From a virus: a stretch of 26,443 bases of DNA. Each line of letters begins with the position of its first letter. Within the stretch, counting starts at the first letter, position 1. The stretch is from the IMG/VR virus record IMGVR_UViG_3300005515_000451, positions 1 to 26,443 of that record, one strand, 5' to 3'. The translations under genes and the position numbers were made by a program. The notes under the pieces are model-generated. The model was not told the DNA's origin. It ran no database searches and worked only from the letters and a program-made list of their open reading frames with translations. Of this stretch, positions 15,348 to 21,179 are shown in pieces.

Positions 15348-15698
15348 TCAGCCGGCGCCGCGCACGGGCGGCGTGTACGGACGATCGGTGTTGGCGGTCG
15401 GCGGAACGGCCTTGAACAGCTCTTGCTGGTCGGGGTCGTTGCGGACCAGGTCGCCGTCGTTGGTGAGGAAGAAGATGCCCTCGGGCAGCTCTTCCTTCGG
15501 GGTCTTGACGCCGATGGCGGCGGCCACCGTGACCTGGGCGCGGTTGCCCTTCATCGGCTTGATTTCGAGCTTCAGGGTCAGTTCGCCCTTCTTGCCCGTG
15601 GCGATGACCGCCTCATTGACGGCGAGGAGCGCCTTGTTCAGCTCCTCTGTGACCGCGCCTTTGCGGATCTGAGCGAGCACGTCGGTAAACGGCACCAT
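15348..15698 (-). CDS. Conserved-looking small phage protein paired with DUF2303
   Basis: A 116-residue protein of unknown function. It has KGELTLKLEIKPMKGNRAQVTVAAAIGVKTPKEELPEG-type alternating strands and a stretch reading FFLTNDGDLVRNDPDQQELF, suggesting a small beta domain with a flexible tail. Such proteins often sit directly upstream of DUF2303 genes in prophages, as here (47 bases apart). AAAGGACC before the ATG is a good Shine-Dalgarno and supports the start. Confidence 0.75.
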   Translation of the reverse strand: MVPFTDVLAQIRKGAVTEELNKALLAVNEAVIATGKKGELTLKLEIKPMKGNRAQVTVAAAIGVKTPKEELPEGIFFLTNDGDLVRNDPDQQELFKAVPPTANTDRPYTPPVRGAG

Positions 15699-15712
15699 GG
15701 CCGGGGGTCCTT

Positions 15713-15832
15713 TCAGCTGAGGTAGAAGAGGGCGATCACAGCGAGGCCGCTGAGAACGGAGAAGCCGGCGACCGCCAGCACGTCGCGGGCGAAGTCGGTC
15801 AGCAGCGAGCCGGCACGGCGACGGCGGCTCAC
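15713..15832 (-). CDS. 39-residue single-span membrane protein
   Basis: A very short gene with a GTG start overlapping the upstream stop as GTGA. It encodes a basic N-terminus (SRRRRAGS) followed by a hydrophobic helix (DVLAVAGFSVLSGLAVIALFYL) and ends at once. The charge pattern predicts an inner-membrane protein with its N-terminus in the cytoplasm. It fills the only gap between two confident genes, which, with the overlap, supports it. No function is known. Confidence 0.6.
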   Translation of the reverse strand: MSRRRRAGSLLTDFARDVLAVAGFSVLSGLAVIALFYLS

Positions 15833-16212
15833 AGGCCGCGCTCCCGCAGCCTGGTCAGGGCCTTGCGGGCCTCGTCGAGCGTCAGGCCTTCCAGGATGGC
15901 CAGCAGGTGTAGCGGGCCGTCACCGGCCGCCTTGGGCGTCAGGCGGATTTCGATGTCGTCGGGATTGGCGCCCTGCACGGCTTGCAGCGCCGAGGCGTTG
16001 CGTCCGATGCGCGGCAGGAAGGCGTCCAGGGCATCGAACGGCCGGGTGTTGCAGCGCAGGACGCTGCCCGCCTGGGCGGCGTGCGGCGGGACCAGCAGCA
16101 TGAACACGTCGCGCTTGCGGGCCAGGTCCTCGGCCGTGGCGTGCGGGGCCAGCAGCGGCTTGCGGTCACGCGCCGAGGGCTGGGCGAAGAGGGAGGCTTG
16201 ACGGGCGCTCAC
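15829..16212 (-). CDS. Unknown phage protein
   Basis: A 127-residue protein of no recognised family. It starts with GTG overlapping the upstream stop (GTGA) and ends overlapping the next gene's start (GTGA), typical of this operon. The N-terminal 30 residues are basic and probably flexible. The rest alternates strands and helices (VFMLLVPPHAAQAGSVLRC; LTLDEARKALTRLRERG). The conserved-looking C-terminal LTLDEARKAL helix might mediate protein contact. No function can be given. Confidence 0.65.
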   Translation of the reverse strand: MSARQASLFAQPSARDRKPLLAPHATAEDLARKRDVFMLLVPPHAAQAGSVLRCNTRPFDALDAFLPRIGRNASALQAVQGANPDDIEIRLTPKAAGDGPLHLLAILEGLTLDEARKALTRLRERGL

Positions 16213-16340
16213 AGGCCGAAGACCCGTTGAGCGACTGTCACCACGGCGAAGCCGATCAGCACCAGCACCCAGCCGGCGTCGAGATGGGGGAGGACGCGAA
16301 CGCCGTTCGCCTTCGGGGGATGCTTATGGGGTTGGCGCAT
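16209..16340 (-). CDS. 43-residue membrane protein, first gene of the leftward operon
   Basis: A short protein with a basic, proline-containing N-terminus (MRQPHKHPPKANGVR) and one hydrophobic helix (AGWVLVLIGFAVVTVAQRVF). It starts at ATG 16340 and its stop overlaps the next gene's GTG. It lies just downstream of the operator cluster at 16376-16419, so it should be the first gene expressed when the repressor is lost. A small inner-membrane protein is predicted. Function unknown. Confidence 0.6.
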   Translation of the reverse strand: MRQPHKHPPKANGVRVLPHLDAGWVLVLIGFAVVTVAQRVFGL

Positions 16341-16375
16341 GGCCGGCTCCGTCGCGGTGACGAACGGACCATGAC

Positions 16376-16419
16376 AAAATGTGCTGAGCGGCGCAAGCAC
16401 GTTTTGTGCTGAATGTGCT
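16376..16419. promoter_or_regulatory. Left operator region of the phage repressor
   Basis: The perfect palindromic site AGCAC-GTTTT-GTGCT (16396-16410) is flanked by two additional GTGCT half-sites (16381-16385 and 16415-16419). The same 15 bases occur at the right control region. The cluster lies between the first leftward gene and the gene at 16490, where a leftward early promoter should be. Repressor binding is inferred from the shared palindrome and position. Confidence 0.7.
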
Positions 16420-16489
16420 AGCGACGCCGAGCGTCGCCTTTCGCGCACCCCTGCGGTAGGGTCCGTGAAGATGATTTTGGGGATGCCGG

Positions 16490-16714
16490 ATGGAAGGTGA
16501 TGACGGCGCGGCGGTTGCCGACCAGGGAGAGCCAAGAGCAGGCGGGGCCTTAGAGGCACCGCGCGCAACCCGTCGCCTTAAGCGACGGGGTAGCTTCTAC
16601 GCCTTTCGATTGGGCGCTGCCGCTGCTCTAGGCGTTATTGCGGTTCTCGCCTTGGCGGGCTTGGCGCTTCTGTATGCGCAGAGTGTGGGACTCTACGGTC
16701 TGGGCGGGCGCTGA
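16490..16714 (+). CDS. Small membrane protein between left operator and repressor
   Basis: A 74-residue protein: a flexible hydrophilic N-terminus (to about residue 38, ending RRLKRRGSF) and one strong membrane helix (AAAALGVIAVLALAGLALLYA). GGGGAT lies eight bases before the ATG. It is the only plus-strand gene in this part, converges on the repressor gene and stays on the lysogen side of the switch. A gene expressed from the prophage, for example for superinfection exclusion, is possible but unproven. No family is recognised. Confidence 0.5.
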   Translation: MEGDDGAAVADQGEPRAGGALEAPRATRRLKRRGSFYAFRLGAAAALGVIAVLALAGLALLYAQSVGLYGLGGR

Positions 16715-16724
16715 GACCAGTCTC
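16713..16724. terminator. Small hairpin between convergent genes
   Basis: GAGAC-CA-GTCTC forms a 5-bp stem overlapping the stop of the small membrane protein gene and ending just before the repressor stop. It could help to end transcription from both sides, but there is no T-run, so the call is weak. Confidence 0.3.
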
Positions 16725-17306
16725 CTAGCGGGGGCTCATATTCTTGACCTTCGCCGCCCATAGGATCTCCTGATCAAGCAGCGAGCCTTCCGTTTGCGAC
16801 ATGAGATGGTAGAGCCCGCTGGTCTTGCTGGGCTTAACTTGCTTCACGAGAATACGGCCATCGGGCAGGCCGACCACGCACAGTTTGCCATACAGATCCG
16901 GGGTTACGGGCGACCTGACGTCGTCATAGAACACCAGCCATTCCGAGAAGATTGGGCCAAGGCTCTCGCCTCGAATCTCAACTGCGACAGTCTGAGCTGT
17001 CGACCCTGGCGGTGCTGGCACGTAGTCAAAAGGTCCCTGGCCTGCCGAGAACAAGACGGCTTCGGCGCCAGCTTGGACATAGCCCACGACAGGAACGGTC
17101 GACTCGCTGCTGGACGCTGGCTCTAGGTCGGACGGACTCAGGCCTAGCGCGGCGGCAACTCTTTCAACATCGTCGCGACCTGGTTCGGTGCGGCCCCTTT
17201 CCCAGGATGAAATGGTGGTTTGGGCCTGATTGATCGCCTCGGCTAGGCGAGCTTGCGACCAGCGCTTGGTCGTTCGCGCGGCCGCGATCCGTTCCCCGAT
17301 ATGCAT
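16725..17306 (-). CDS. Phage repressor: XRE helix-turn-helix plus S24 self-cleaving domain
   Basis: CI/LexA-type repressor that maintains lysogeny. Residues 1-58 form an XRE helix-turn-helix (WSQARLAEAINQAQTTISSWERG). The C-terminal S24 peptidase domain has the cleavage dipeptide Ala79-Gly80 in VQAGAEA, the catalytic Ser115 in IRGESLG and Lys155 in ILVKQV. All parts needed for RecA-stimulated self-cleavage are present, so SOS induction is likely. The start at 17306 keeps the operators (17352-17378) upstream of the gene. ATGs at 17348 and 17381 would place operator DNA at or inside the start of the coding region and are less likely. It probably binds the two identical AGCACGTTTTGTGCT sites flanking its gene. 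Confidence 0.9.
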   Translation of the reverse strand: MHIGERIAAARTTKRWSQARLAEAINQAQTTISSWERGRTEPGRDDVERVAAALGLSPSDLEPASSSESTVPVVGYVQAGAEAVLFSAGQGPFDYVPAPPGSTAQTVAVEIRGESLGPIFSEWLVFYDDVRSPVTPDLYGKLCVVGLPDGRILVKQVKPSKTSGLYHLMSQTEGSLLDQEILWAAKVKNMSPR

Positions 17307-17351
17307 TTCAGCACACTGCTGCGTCACGGAGTCGCGGTCTAATGACATTTC

Positions 17352-17378
17352 GTGCTTGTCATAAGCACGTTTTGTGCT
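17352..17378. promoter_or_regulatory. Right operator region between repressor and Cro-like gene
   Basis: Two overlapping palindromes: GTGCT-TGTCATA-AGCAC (17352-17368) and AGCAC-GTTTT-GTGCT (17364-17378), sharing the central AGCAC. The second is identical to the left operator. A good -35 element TTGTCA (17356-17361) lies within, so repressor binding here would block rightward transcription of the Cro-like gene. Confidence 0.72.
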
Positions 17379-17390
17379 CATTTCTGAGCT
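17356..17390 (+). promoter_or_regulatory. Predicted rightward early promoter, possibly giving a leaderless mRNA
   Basis: TTGTCA (17356-17361) is a good -35. A weak -10-like CATTTC (17379-17384) follows after 17 bases, the usual spacing. The operator fills the spacer. Transcription would then start about at the ATG of the Cro-like gene (17391), which would explain the lack of a clear Shine-Dalgarno. The -10 match is poor. Confidence 0.4.
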
Positions 17391-17633
17391 ATGCGAAGCC
17401 ATGCAGATATAGTCCGCAGCTACGGAGCCTCCGCCTTTGTGCGCGACCTCGCGGCCCGTGGCGTAAAGGTTCATCAGTCGACCCCGCAACGGTGGGCTGA
17501 CCGCAACTCCATTCCAGGGGAATACTGGAGCGCGGTTGTTGGGGTCGGCGCGGCAACGCTCGAAGAATTGGCGACCGCAGCAGAAGCGGCGTTGATCGCA
17601 AGGGCGACAGACGCCAACCGAGAGGCGGCCTGA
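17391..17633 (+). CDS. Cro-like helix-turn-helix regulator
   Basis: An 80-residue DNA-binding protein that opens the rightward operon. The N-terminal ADIVRSYGASAFVRDLAA followed by STPQRWADRNSIPGEYWSAVV is the pattern of small Cro/YdaS-type phage regulators, where the second helix (TPQRWADRN) contacts DNA. It is divergent from the repressor across a 27-bp operator region. It probably opposes the repressor at the shared operators. The Shine-Dalgarno is poor; see the promoter feature for possible leaderless translation. Confidence 0.78.
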   Translation: MRSHADIVRSYGASAFVRDLAARGVKVHQSTPQRWADRNSIPGEYWSAVVGVGAATLEELATAAEAALIARATDANREAA

Positions 17634-17839
17634 TGCTGGTCGCCCTGCCCGTTCTCGAGCCGGACGCCGCCGCCGGGCGGCGCCGCCCCGAACACCATCG
17701 CCGCGCCGACATCGTCGTCGGCGTCTTCCCGCAATCGCATCGCCTGTCTCCCGACCCCGCCAAGGGCGTCGGCAACCTGACCGCGTTGCGCTCGCCCGTC
17801 ACCCAGAAAGCCAAGCCTGAATTTCGGAGGGTTCGTTGA
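17633..17839 (+). CDS. Small unknown phage protein
   Basis: A 68-residue arginine- and proline-rich protein without recognisable domain. Its ATG overlaps the upstream stop (TGATG) and its own stop overlaps the next gene's TTG start (TTGA), the pattern seen throughout this operon. That positional evidence is the main support. A strong minus-strand open frame also crosses here but has no plausible start context. It may be a real but fast-evolving early gene. Confidence 0.45.
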   Translation: MLVALPVLEPDAAAGRRRPEHHRRADIVVGVFPQSHRLSPDPAKGVGNLTALRSPVTQKAKPEFRRVR

Positions 17840-18270
17840 ACCGTCGTCGCCACGCCATGCTCGCCCGCCAACTGCTGGAGGCCTGCGGAACCCTAGCCGA
17901 GGCCTCGGCCGCCACCGCGCGCCGGATCAGCGTGCCGCAGCTGTCGGACTATCAGAGCCCGCACGGGGAAAGCTTCATGCCGGCCGATGTCATGGCCGAT
18001 TTGGAAGCCTATTGCGGCAAGCCGCTGTATAGCCGCGCCCTGTTCGAGGCCCGCCCCGACGTGGCCGAGGCCCTGGATTTGGTGGCCGAGGCCTGCGAAG
18101 CCGCCGAGGGCGTCACCGACCTCCAGCGGGCGGTGCGGCTGGCCGCGTCGGATGGCGTGATCACGCCTGCCGAACGCACCCGGCTGGAGCGCCAGCACGC
18201 CAAGGCCACCGAAGAGCTGCGCGATGTTGGCCTGGTGCTGTCGCGGGTCGGCAAGGGCGCTGGCCAATGA
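17836..18270 (+). CDS. CII-like phage regulatory protein
   Basis: A 144-residue protein. The segment ACGTLAEASAATARRISVPQLSDYQSP, then FMPADVMADLEAYCGKPLYSRALFEARP, resembles phage CII-family regulators, which have a helix-turn-helix followed by a helical region. A second helical part (VTDLQRAVRLAASDGVITPAERTRLERQ) lies toward the C-terminus. The TTG start at 17836 has GGAGGG four bases upstream and overlaps the previous stop, so it is preferred to the ATG at 17857. The position after the Cro-like gene agrees with control of establishment or early transcription. The family assignment is moderate. Confidence 0.65.
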   Translation: MNRRRHAMLARQLLEACGTLAEASAATARRISVPQLSDYQSPHGESFMPADVMADLEAYCGKPLYSRALFEARPDVAEALDLVAEACEAAEGVTDLQRAVRLAASDGVITPAERTRLERQHAKATEELRDVGLVLSRVGKGAGQ

Positions 18271-18497
18271 TCCGCAGCAATGGCGTAGCGGCTTTCGAAG
18301 CCGGCGGTGTGCCGTTCTCGATGCGGCGCACCGACCAAGACCGCAAGCCGCCGCGTCGCGTGCTGACGGCCGTCCTGCTGGGCGATCCGCGCCCCGATCG
18401 GCTGGAGCGCGCCGAGGCTCTGCGCCGCATGCACGAACGCTCCGGCGCGGGCCGTCGCAACTACCCCATGCAGCGGGCGGGCGGTGGCCGTGATTGA
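18267..18497 (+). CDS. Small basic phage protein
   Basis: A 76-residue arginine-rich protein with no recognised domain. Its ATG overlaps the preceding stop (ATGA). The central part (RRVLTAVLLGDPRPDRLERAEALRRMHERSG) is likely helical. The next gene begins inside its last codons. It could bind nucleic acid, given the charge, but this is only a guess from composition. Confidence 0.55.
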   Translation: MIRSNGVAAFEAGGVPFSMRRTDQDRKPPRRVLTAVLLGDPRPDRLERAEALRRMHERSGAGRRNYPMQRAGGGRD

Positions 18498-18900
18498 ACG
18501 GGCCCGCCCCTATACCCCCAGCCGGGCCTGGGGCGCGACCGCGCTGCGCAACGTCGCTGACTGCCGCAACCGCTGGCGGGCCTTGCTGGCGCGCGGCGCG
18601 GACCTGTTCGAGGCTATCATCATCCGCGACGGCGAACGCTCGCCTGTGCCGTTGGACCTTCGCCACGACTTGGCGAGCATCTGTGGCGAGGGCTTTCCGG
18701 TCGAGGGCGCGACCGCTCAAGCCGTGGCCGCCGCGTATCGCGACCTGTTCGCGGCCCTGACCGACGCCAGCATTCCGCGCCGCCGCGTGGCCATCGCCAT
18801 CGCGCTCAAGGGCGTGGGCGAGGCGCTGGAATCCCTGATCGACGACCAGCAGGCGCAGGACGCCAGCGCCTGGCGACACCGACCAGGCGGGGACGCCTGA
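18484..18900 (+). CDS. Unknown phage protein
   Basis: A 138-residue, mainly helical protein of unknown function. Two GTG starts are possible (18484 and 18490), both overlapping the end of the previous gene; the choice makes a two-residue difference. The body (SRAWGATALRNVADCRNRWRALLARG; IPRRRVAIAIALKGVGEALESLIDDQQ) suggests a small helical bundle. It has no membrane segment or catalytic signature. Confidence 0.6.
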   Translation: MAVIERARPYTPSRAWGATALRNVADCRNRWRALLARGADLFEAIIIRDGERSPVPLDLRHDLASICGEGFPVEGATAQAVAAAYRDLFAALTDASIPRRRVAIAIALKGVGEALESLIDDQQAQDASAWRHRPGGDA

Positions 18901-18904
18901 CACC

Positions 18905-19642
18905 ATGCGCGGGGGCGTCCAACATTTCGAAATCAAGTCGGTCTGGGACGCAGGTTCCCAGCAGCATCAGCGCGTCCAGATCGCGCGGTGCAGCAAGTGC
19001 CCGCACACCTGCGCCATCCATGACGCCGCGCACCGGCCGACCGCCATCAGCGTCATGGCTCAAAAGTTCCGCCGCAAAGGCTGGACCATAGCACCGCGGC
19101 CGGGCGGCGACCTGTGCCCGCGGTGCACCGCGCCCAAGCCCAAGCCCGCTCTCAGCCCCGCTCAGAAGCGGGCCGCCTTCTGCCGGATCGCCGGGGTTCA
19201 GCCCGCCGCGCCGGCCTCCCCATCCATCGCCAAGCTCCAAGAGGCCGTCATGCCGCCTGCCGCCAAACCTGCCATCGCCCTCGTGTCGCCGCCGGTCGCC
19301 GATGCGCCCCGCCAGGCCACGCGCGAGGACCGCCGGCGCATCATGGAAGCGCTCGACGAGGCGTACCTGATCGACAAGGGCTGTTACGCCAAGAGCGGCA
19401 GCGACAAGGCTTTGGCCGAACGCCTGGGCGTGCCGCGCGCCTGGGTCAGCGAAGAGCGCGACCGCGCCTATGGCCCCGATGCGTGCGAGGTCGACAGCGA
19501 ACTTGTCGGGGCCTTGGCGGCGCTGGAAGCCCGCGCTCAGGTGCTGGAGTCCGAAGCCCTGGCCATGGCCGAACGCGGCGAGACCTTGAAGCGCGAGGCC
19601 GCCAACCTGCGCGCAAAGCTGTCGGCGCGGGGTGTGGCGTGA
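18905..19642 (+). CDS. Phage protein with zinc-finger-like N-terminus and helical DNA-binding-like middle
   Basis: A 245-residue protein. The N-terminal 80 residues contain CSKCPHTC and, about 40 residues later, CPRC, a plausible four-cysteine zinc site. After a proline/alanine-rich linker (80-130), a helical part (SDKALAERLGVPRAWVSEERDRAYG) looks like a helix-turn-helix, and the last 50 residues form a coiled coil (ALEARAQVLESEALAMAERGETLKREAANL). It lies four bases after the upstream stop. It is probably a nucleic-acid-binding early protein. No family name can be given. Confidence 0.65.
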   Translation: MRGGVQHFEIKSVWDAGSQQHQRVQIARCSKCPHTCAIHDAAHRPTAISVMAQKFRRKGWTIAPRPGGDLCPRCTAPKPKPALSPAQKRAAFCRIAGVQPAAPASPSIAKLQEAVMPPAAKPAIALVSPPVADAPRQATREDRRRIMEALDEAYLIDKGCYAKSGSDKALAERLGVPRAWVSEERDRAYGPDACEVDSELVGALAALEARAQVLESEALAMAERGETLKREAANLRAKLSARGVA

Positions 19643-20037
19643 GCCTCGTCCGCTTCATGTTCATCCCCGGAGAGGGGATCAGCCGCCGAGACGGGCAACG
19701 CCACCACATTTCGGCGCCGAAGCTGCGTCGGCTCTATGGCGAACCGATCGTCACCCTCCGCCCCAAATCGTGGGTTTCGCCCAGCCGGATCCCGGCTGGG
19801 CTGAGCGACGAGCGGGTTAGCCGCTTCTATGCGCAGTGGTGGCCCTGGGTGATCCCGCTGACGCCGCGCCATGACGGCGACTATTCGCTGACCAAGGCCG
19901 TCTTTCGCTGGGCGCCGTTCGCTCTGACCGCCTTCAAGGAACGGATGGTCAAGTCCGAGGCCCGTCTCGCGGCCAGCCTGCAGCGGTGCGCCGACCTGGG
20001 CGCGCGTTTGGAAGCGTTCGAGCGGCGGTCGGCATGA
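19639..20037 (+). CDS. Unknown phage protein
   Basis: A 132-residue protein with a GTG start that overlaps the previous stop (GTGA) and a stop that overlaps the methyltransferase ATG (ATGA). The N-terminal half is strand-rich and basic (KLRRLYGEPIVTLRPKSWV), with an aromatic stretch FYAQWWPWVIPLTP. The end is a helix (KSEARLAASLQRCADLGARLEAFERR). No domain is recognised. Longer in-frame extension upstream is antisense-like noise over the preceding gene. Confidence 0.65.
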   Translation: MSLVRFMFIPGEGISRRDGQRHHISAPKLRRLYGEPIVTLRPKSWVSPSRIPAGLSDERVSRFYAQWWPWVIPLTPRHDGDYSLTKAVFRWAPFALTAFKERMVKSEARLAASLQRCADLGARLEAFERRSA

Positions 20038-21179
20038 TTAGGATTTTTCACGGCGATAGCCGGGAGGTTCTGCGCGGCCTTCCCAGCAACTCGATCGACG
20101 GCAGCGTTACCGATGCGCCTTACGCCCTGGTCTCGATCGGCAAGCGCTTCGGCTCCCAGACGGCCGCGCCCGTGCGCGGAGAAGGGGCCAGCGGTGTATA
20201 TAAACGCGCCTCGGCGGGCTTCATGGGCGAGTCCTGGGACACGGGAGAGACCGCCCATGATCCGGAATTCTGGGCCGAAGTCTGGCGGGTCTTGAAGCCT
20301 GGCGCGTTCCTGGTGGCCGCCGCCGGCACGCGGACTTATCACCGGCTCGCGGTCGCCATTGAAGATGCTGGGTTCGAAATCCGCGACATGATCACCTGGC
20401 TGTACGGCACGGGCTTTCCGAAGTCGCACAACCACGACATCGGCGGCGAGATGCACGGAACGGCACTCAAGCCGGCGTGCGAGCCCTGGGTGTTGGCGCG
20501 CAAGCCACTGGCCGGGACCGTGGCTGAGAACGTGCGCCTGTACGGAACGGGCCTGCTGAACATCGACGGATGTAGGATCGGCGCGGCTGCTGGCGATGAA
20601 CCGCTCAAGTGGTCGACGCCGCGAGGCGGCATCTGGTCCACCGACGCCCAGGCCCAGGCCCAGGCCCAGGACAAGGGGCGGTGGCCGGCCAACGTTGTGC
20701 ACGATGGTTCGCCGGAGGTTGTCGCAGCTTTTCCGATGTCAGATGGCCAGCGCGGCCATCTGACCCCCACCGGCCGAGCACGGCCGTCGCGGGTGGCCTA
20801 TGGCGACATGGGGCCGCCGGTCGCGCATGCGGCGCGAGGCGACACGGGTTCGGCGGCGCGGTTCTTCTACAGCGCCAAGGCCAGCAAGGCCGACCGCTGC
20901 GGATCTCTGCACCCGACCGTGAAGCCGATTGCGCTAATGCGGTGGCTTTGCCGCCTTGTCGTGCCGCCGGGCGGTGTCGTGCTTGATCCGTTCGCCGGGT
21001 CGGGCAGCACGGGCGCGGCGGCGTGGCGTGAAGGCTTCGGGGCGGTGCTCATCGAGCGCGAAGCGCGTTGGGTCGATGACATCCGCCGCCGCATGGCGTT
21101 CGAACGGGCGATGATTGCGCCAACACCTCGGGCGGTGCTCGGCGGGGTCGGTGTCACTGGTGAACGGCTGGTGGCATGA
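20034..21179 (+). CDS. Beta-type (N6-adenine or N4-cytosine) DNA methyltransferase
   Basis: AdoMet-dependent DNA modification enzyme of 381 residues. The catalytic motif IV is DAPY (27-30, a variant of DPPY) near the N-terminus and the AdoMet motif I, DPFAGSGSTG (318-327), is near the C-terminus; this order marks the beta group, which includes CcrM. Motif-like VLKPGAFLVAAAG (about 88-100) and TGFPKSHN (about 124-131) lie between, and the target-recognition region is central. An Ala-Gln run (four GCCCAG repeats, 20646-20669) occurs in a likely loop. No restriction enzyme is adjacent, so it is an orphan, probably protecting phage DNA or altering host methylation. The ATG at 20034 overlaps the upstream stop. 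Confidence 0.9.
   Translation: MIRIFHGDSREVLRGLPSNSIDGSVTDAPYALVSIGKRFGSQTAAPVRGEGASGVYKRASAGFMGESWDTGETAHDPEFWAEVWRVLKPGAFLVAAAGTRTYHRLAVAIEDAGFEIRDMITWLYGTGFPKSHNHDIGGEMHGTALKPACEPWVLARKPLAGTVAENVRLYGTGLLNIDGCRIGAAAGDEPLKWSTPRGGIWSTDAQAQAQAQDKGRWPANVVHDGSPEVVAAFPMSDGQRGHLTPTGRARPSRVAYGDMGPPVAHAARGDTGSAARFFYSAKASKADRCGSLHPTVKPIALMRWLCRLVVPPGGVVLDPFAGSGSTGAAAWREGFGAVLIEREARWVDDIRRRMAFERAMIAPTPRAVLGGVGVTGERLVA
20646..20669 (+). repeat. Four GCCCAG hexamer repeats inside the methyltransferase gene
   Basis: Four perfect tandem copies of a 6-bp unit encode Ala-Gln repeats. The unit length keeps the frame, so copy-number change would lengthen or shorten a loop and not switch the gene off. Confidence 0.75.

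Noticed and set aside
17893-18936. 347-codon minus-strand frame
   Set aside because: Antisense to four overlapping plus-strand early genes with coupled starts.
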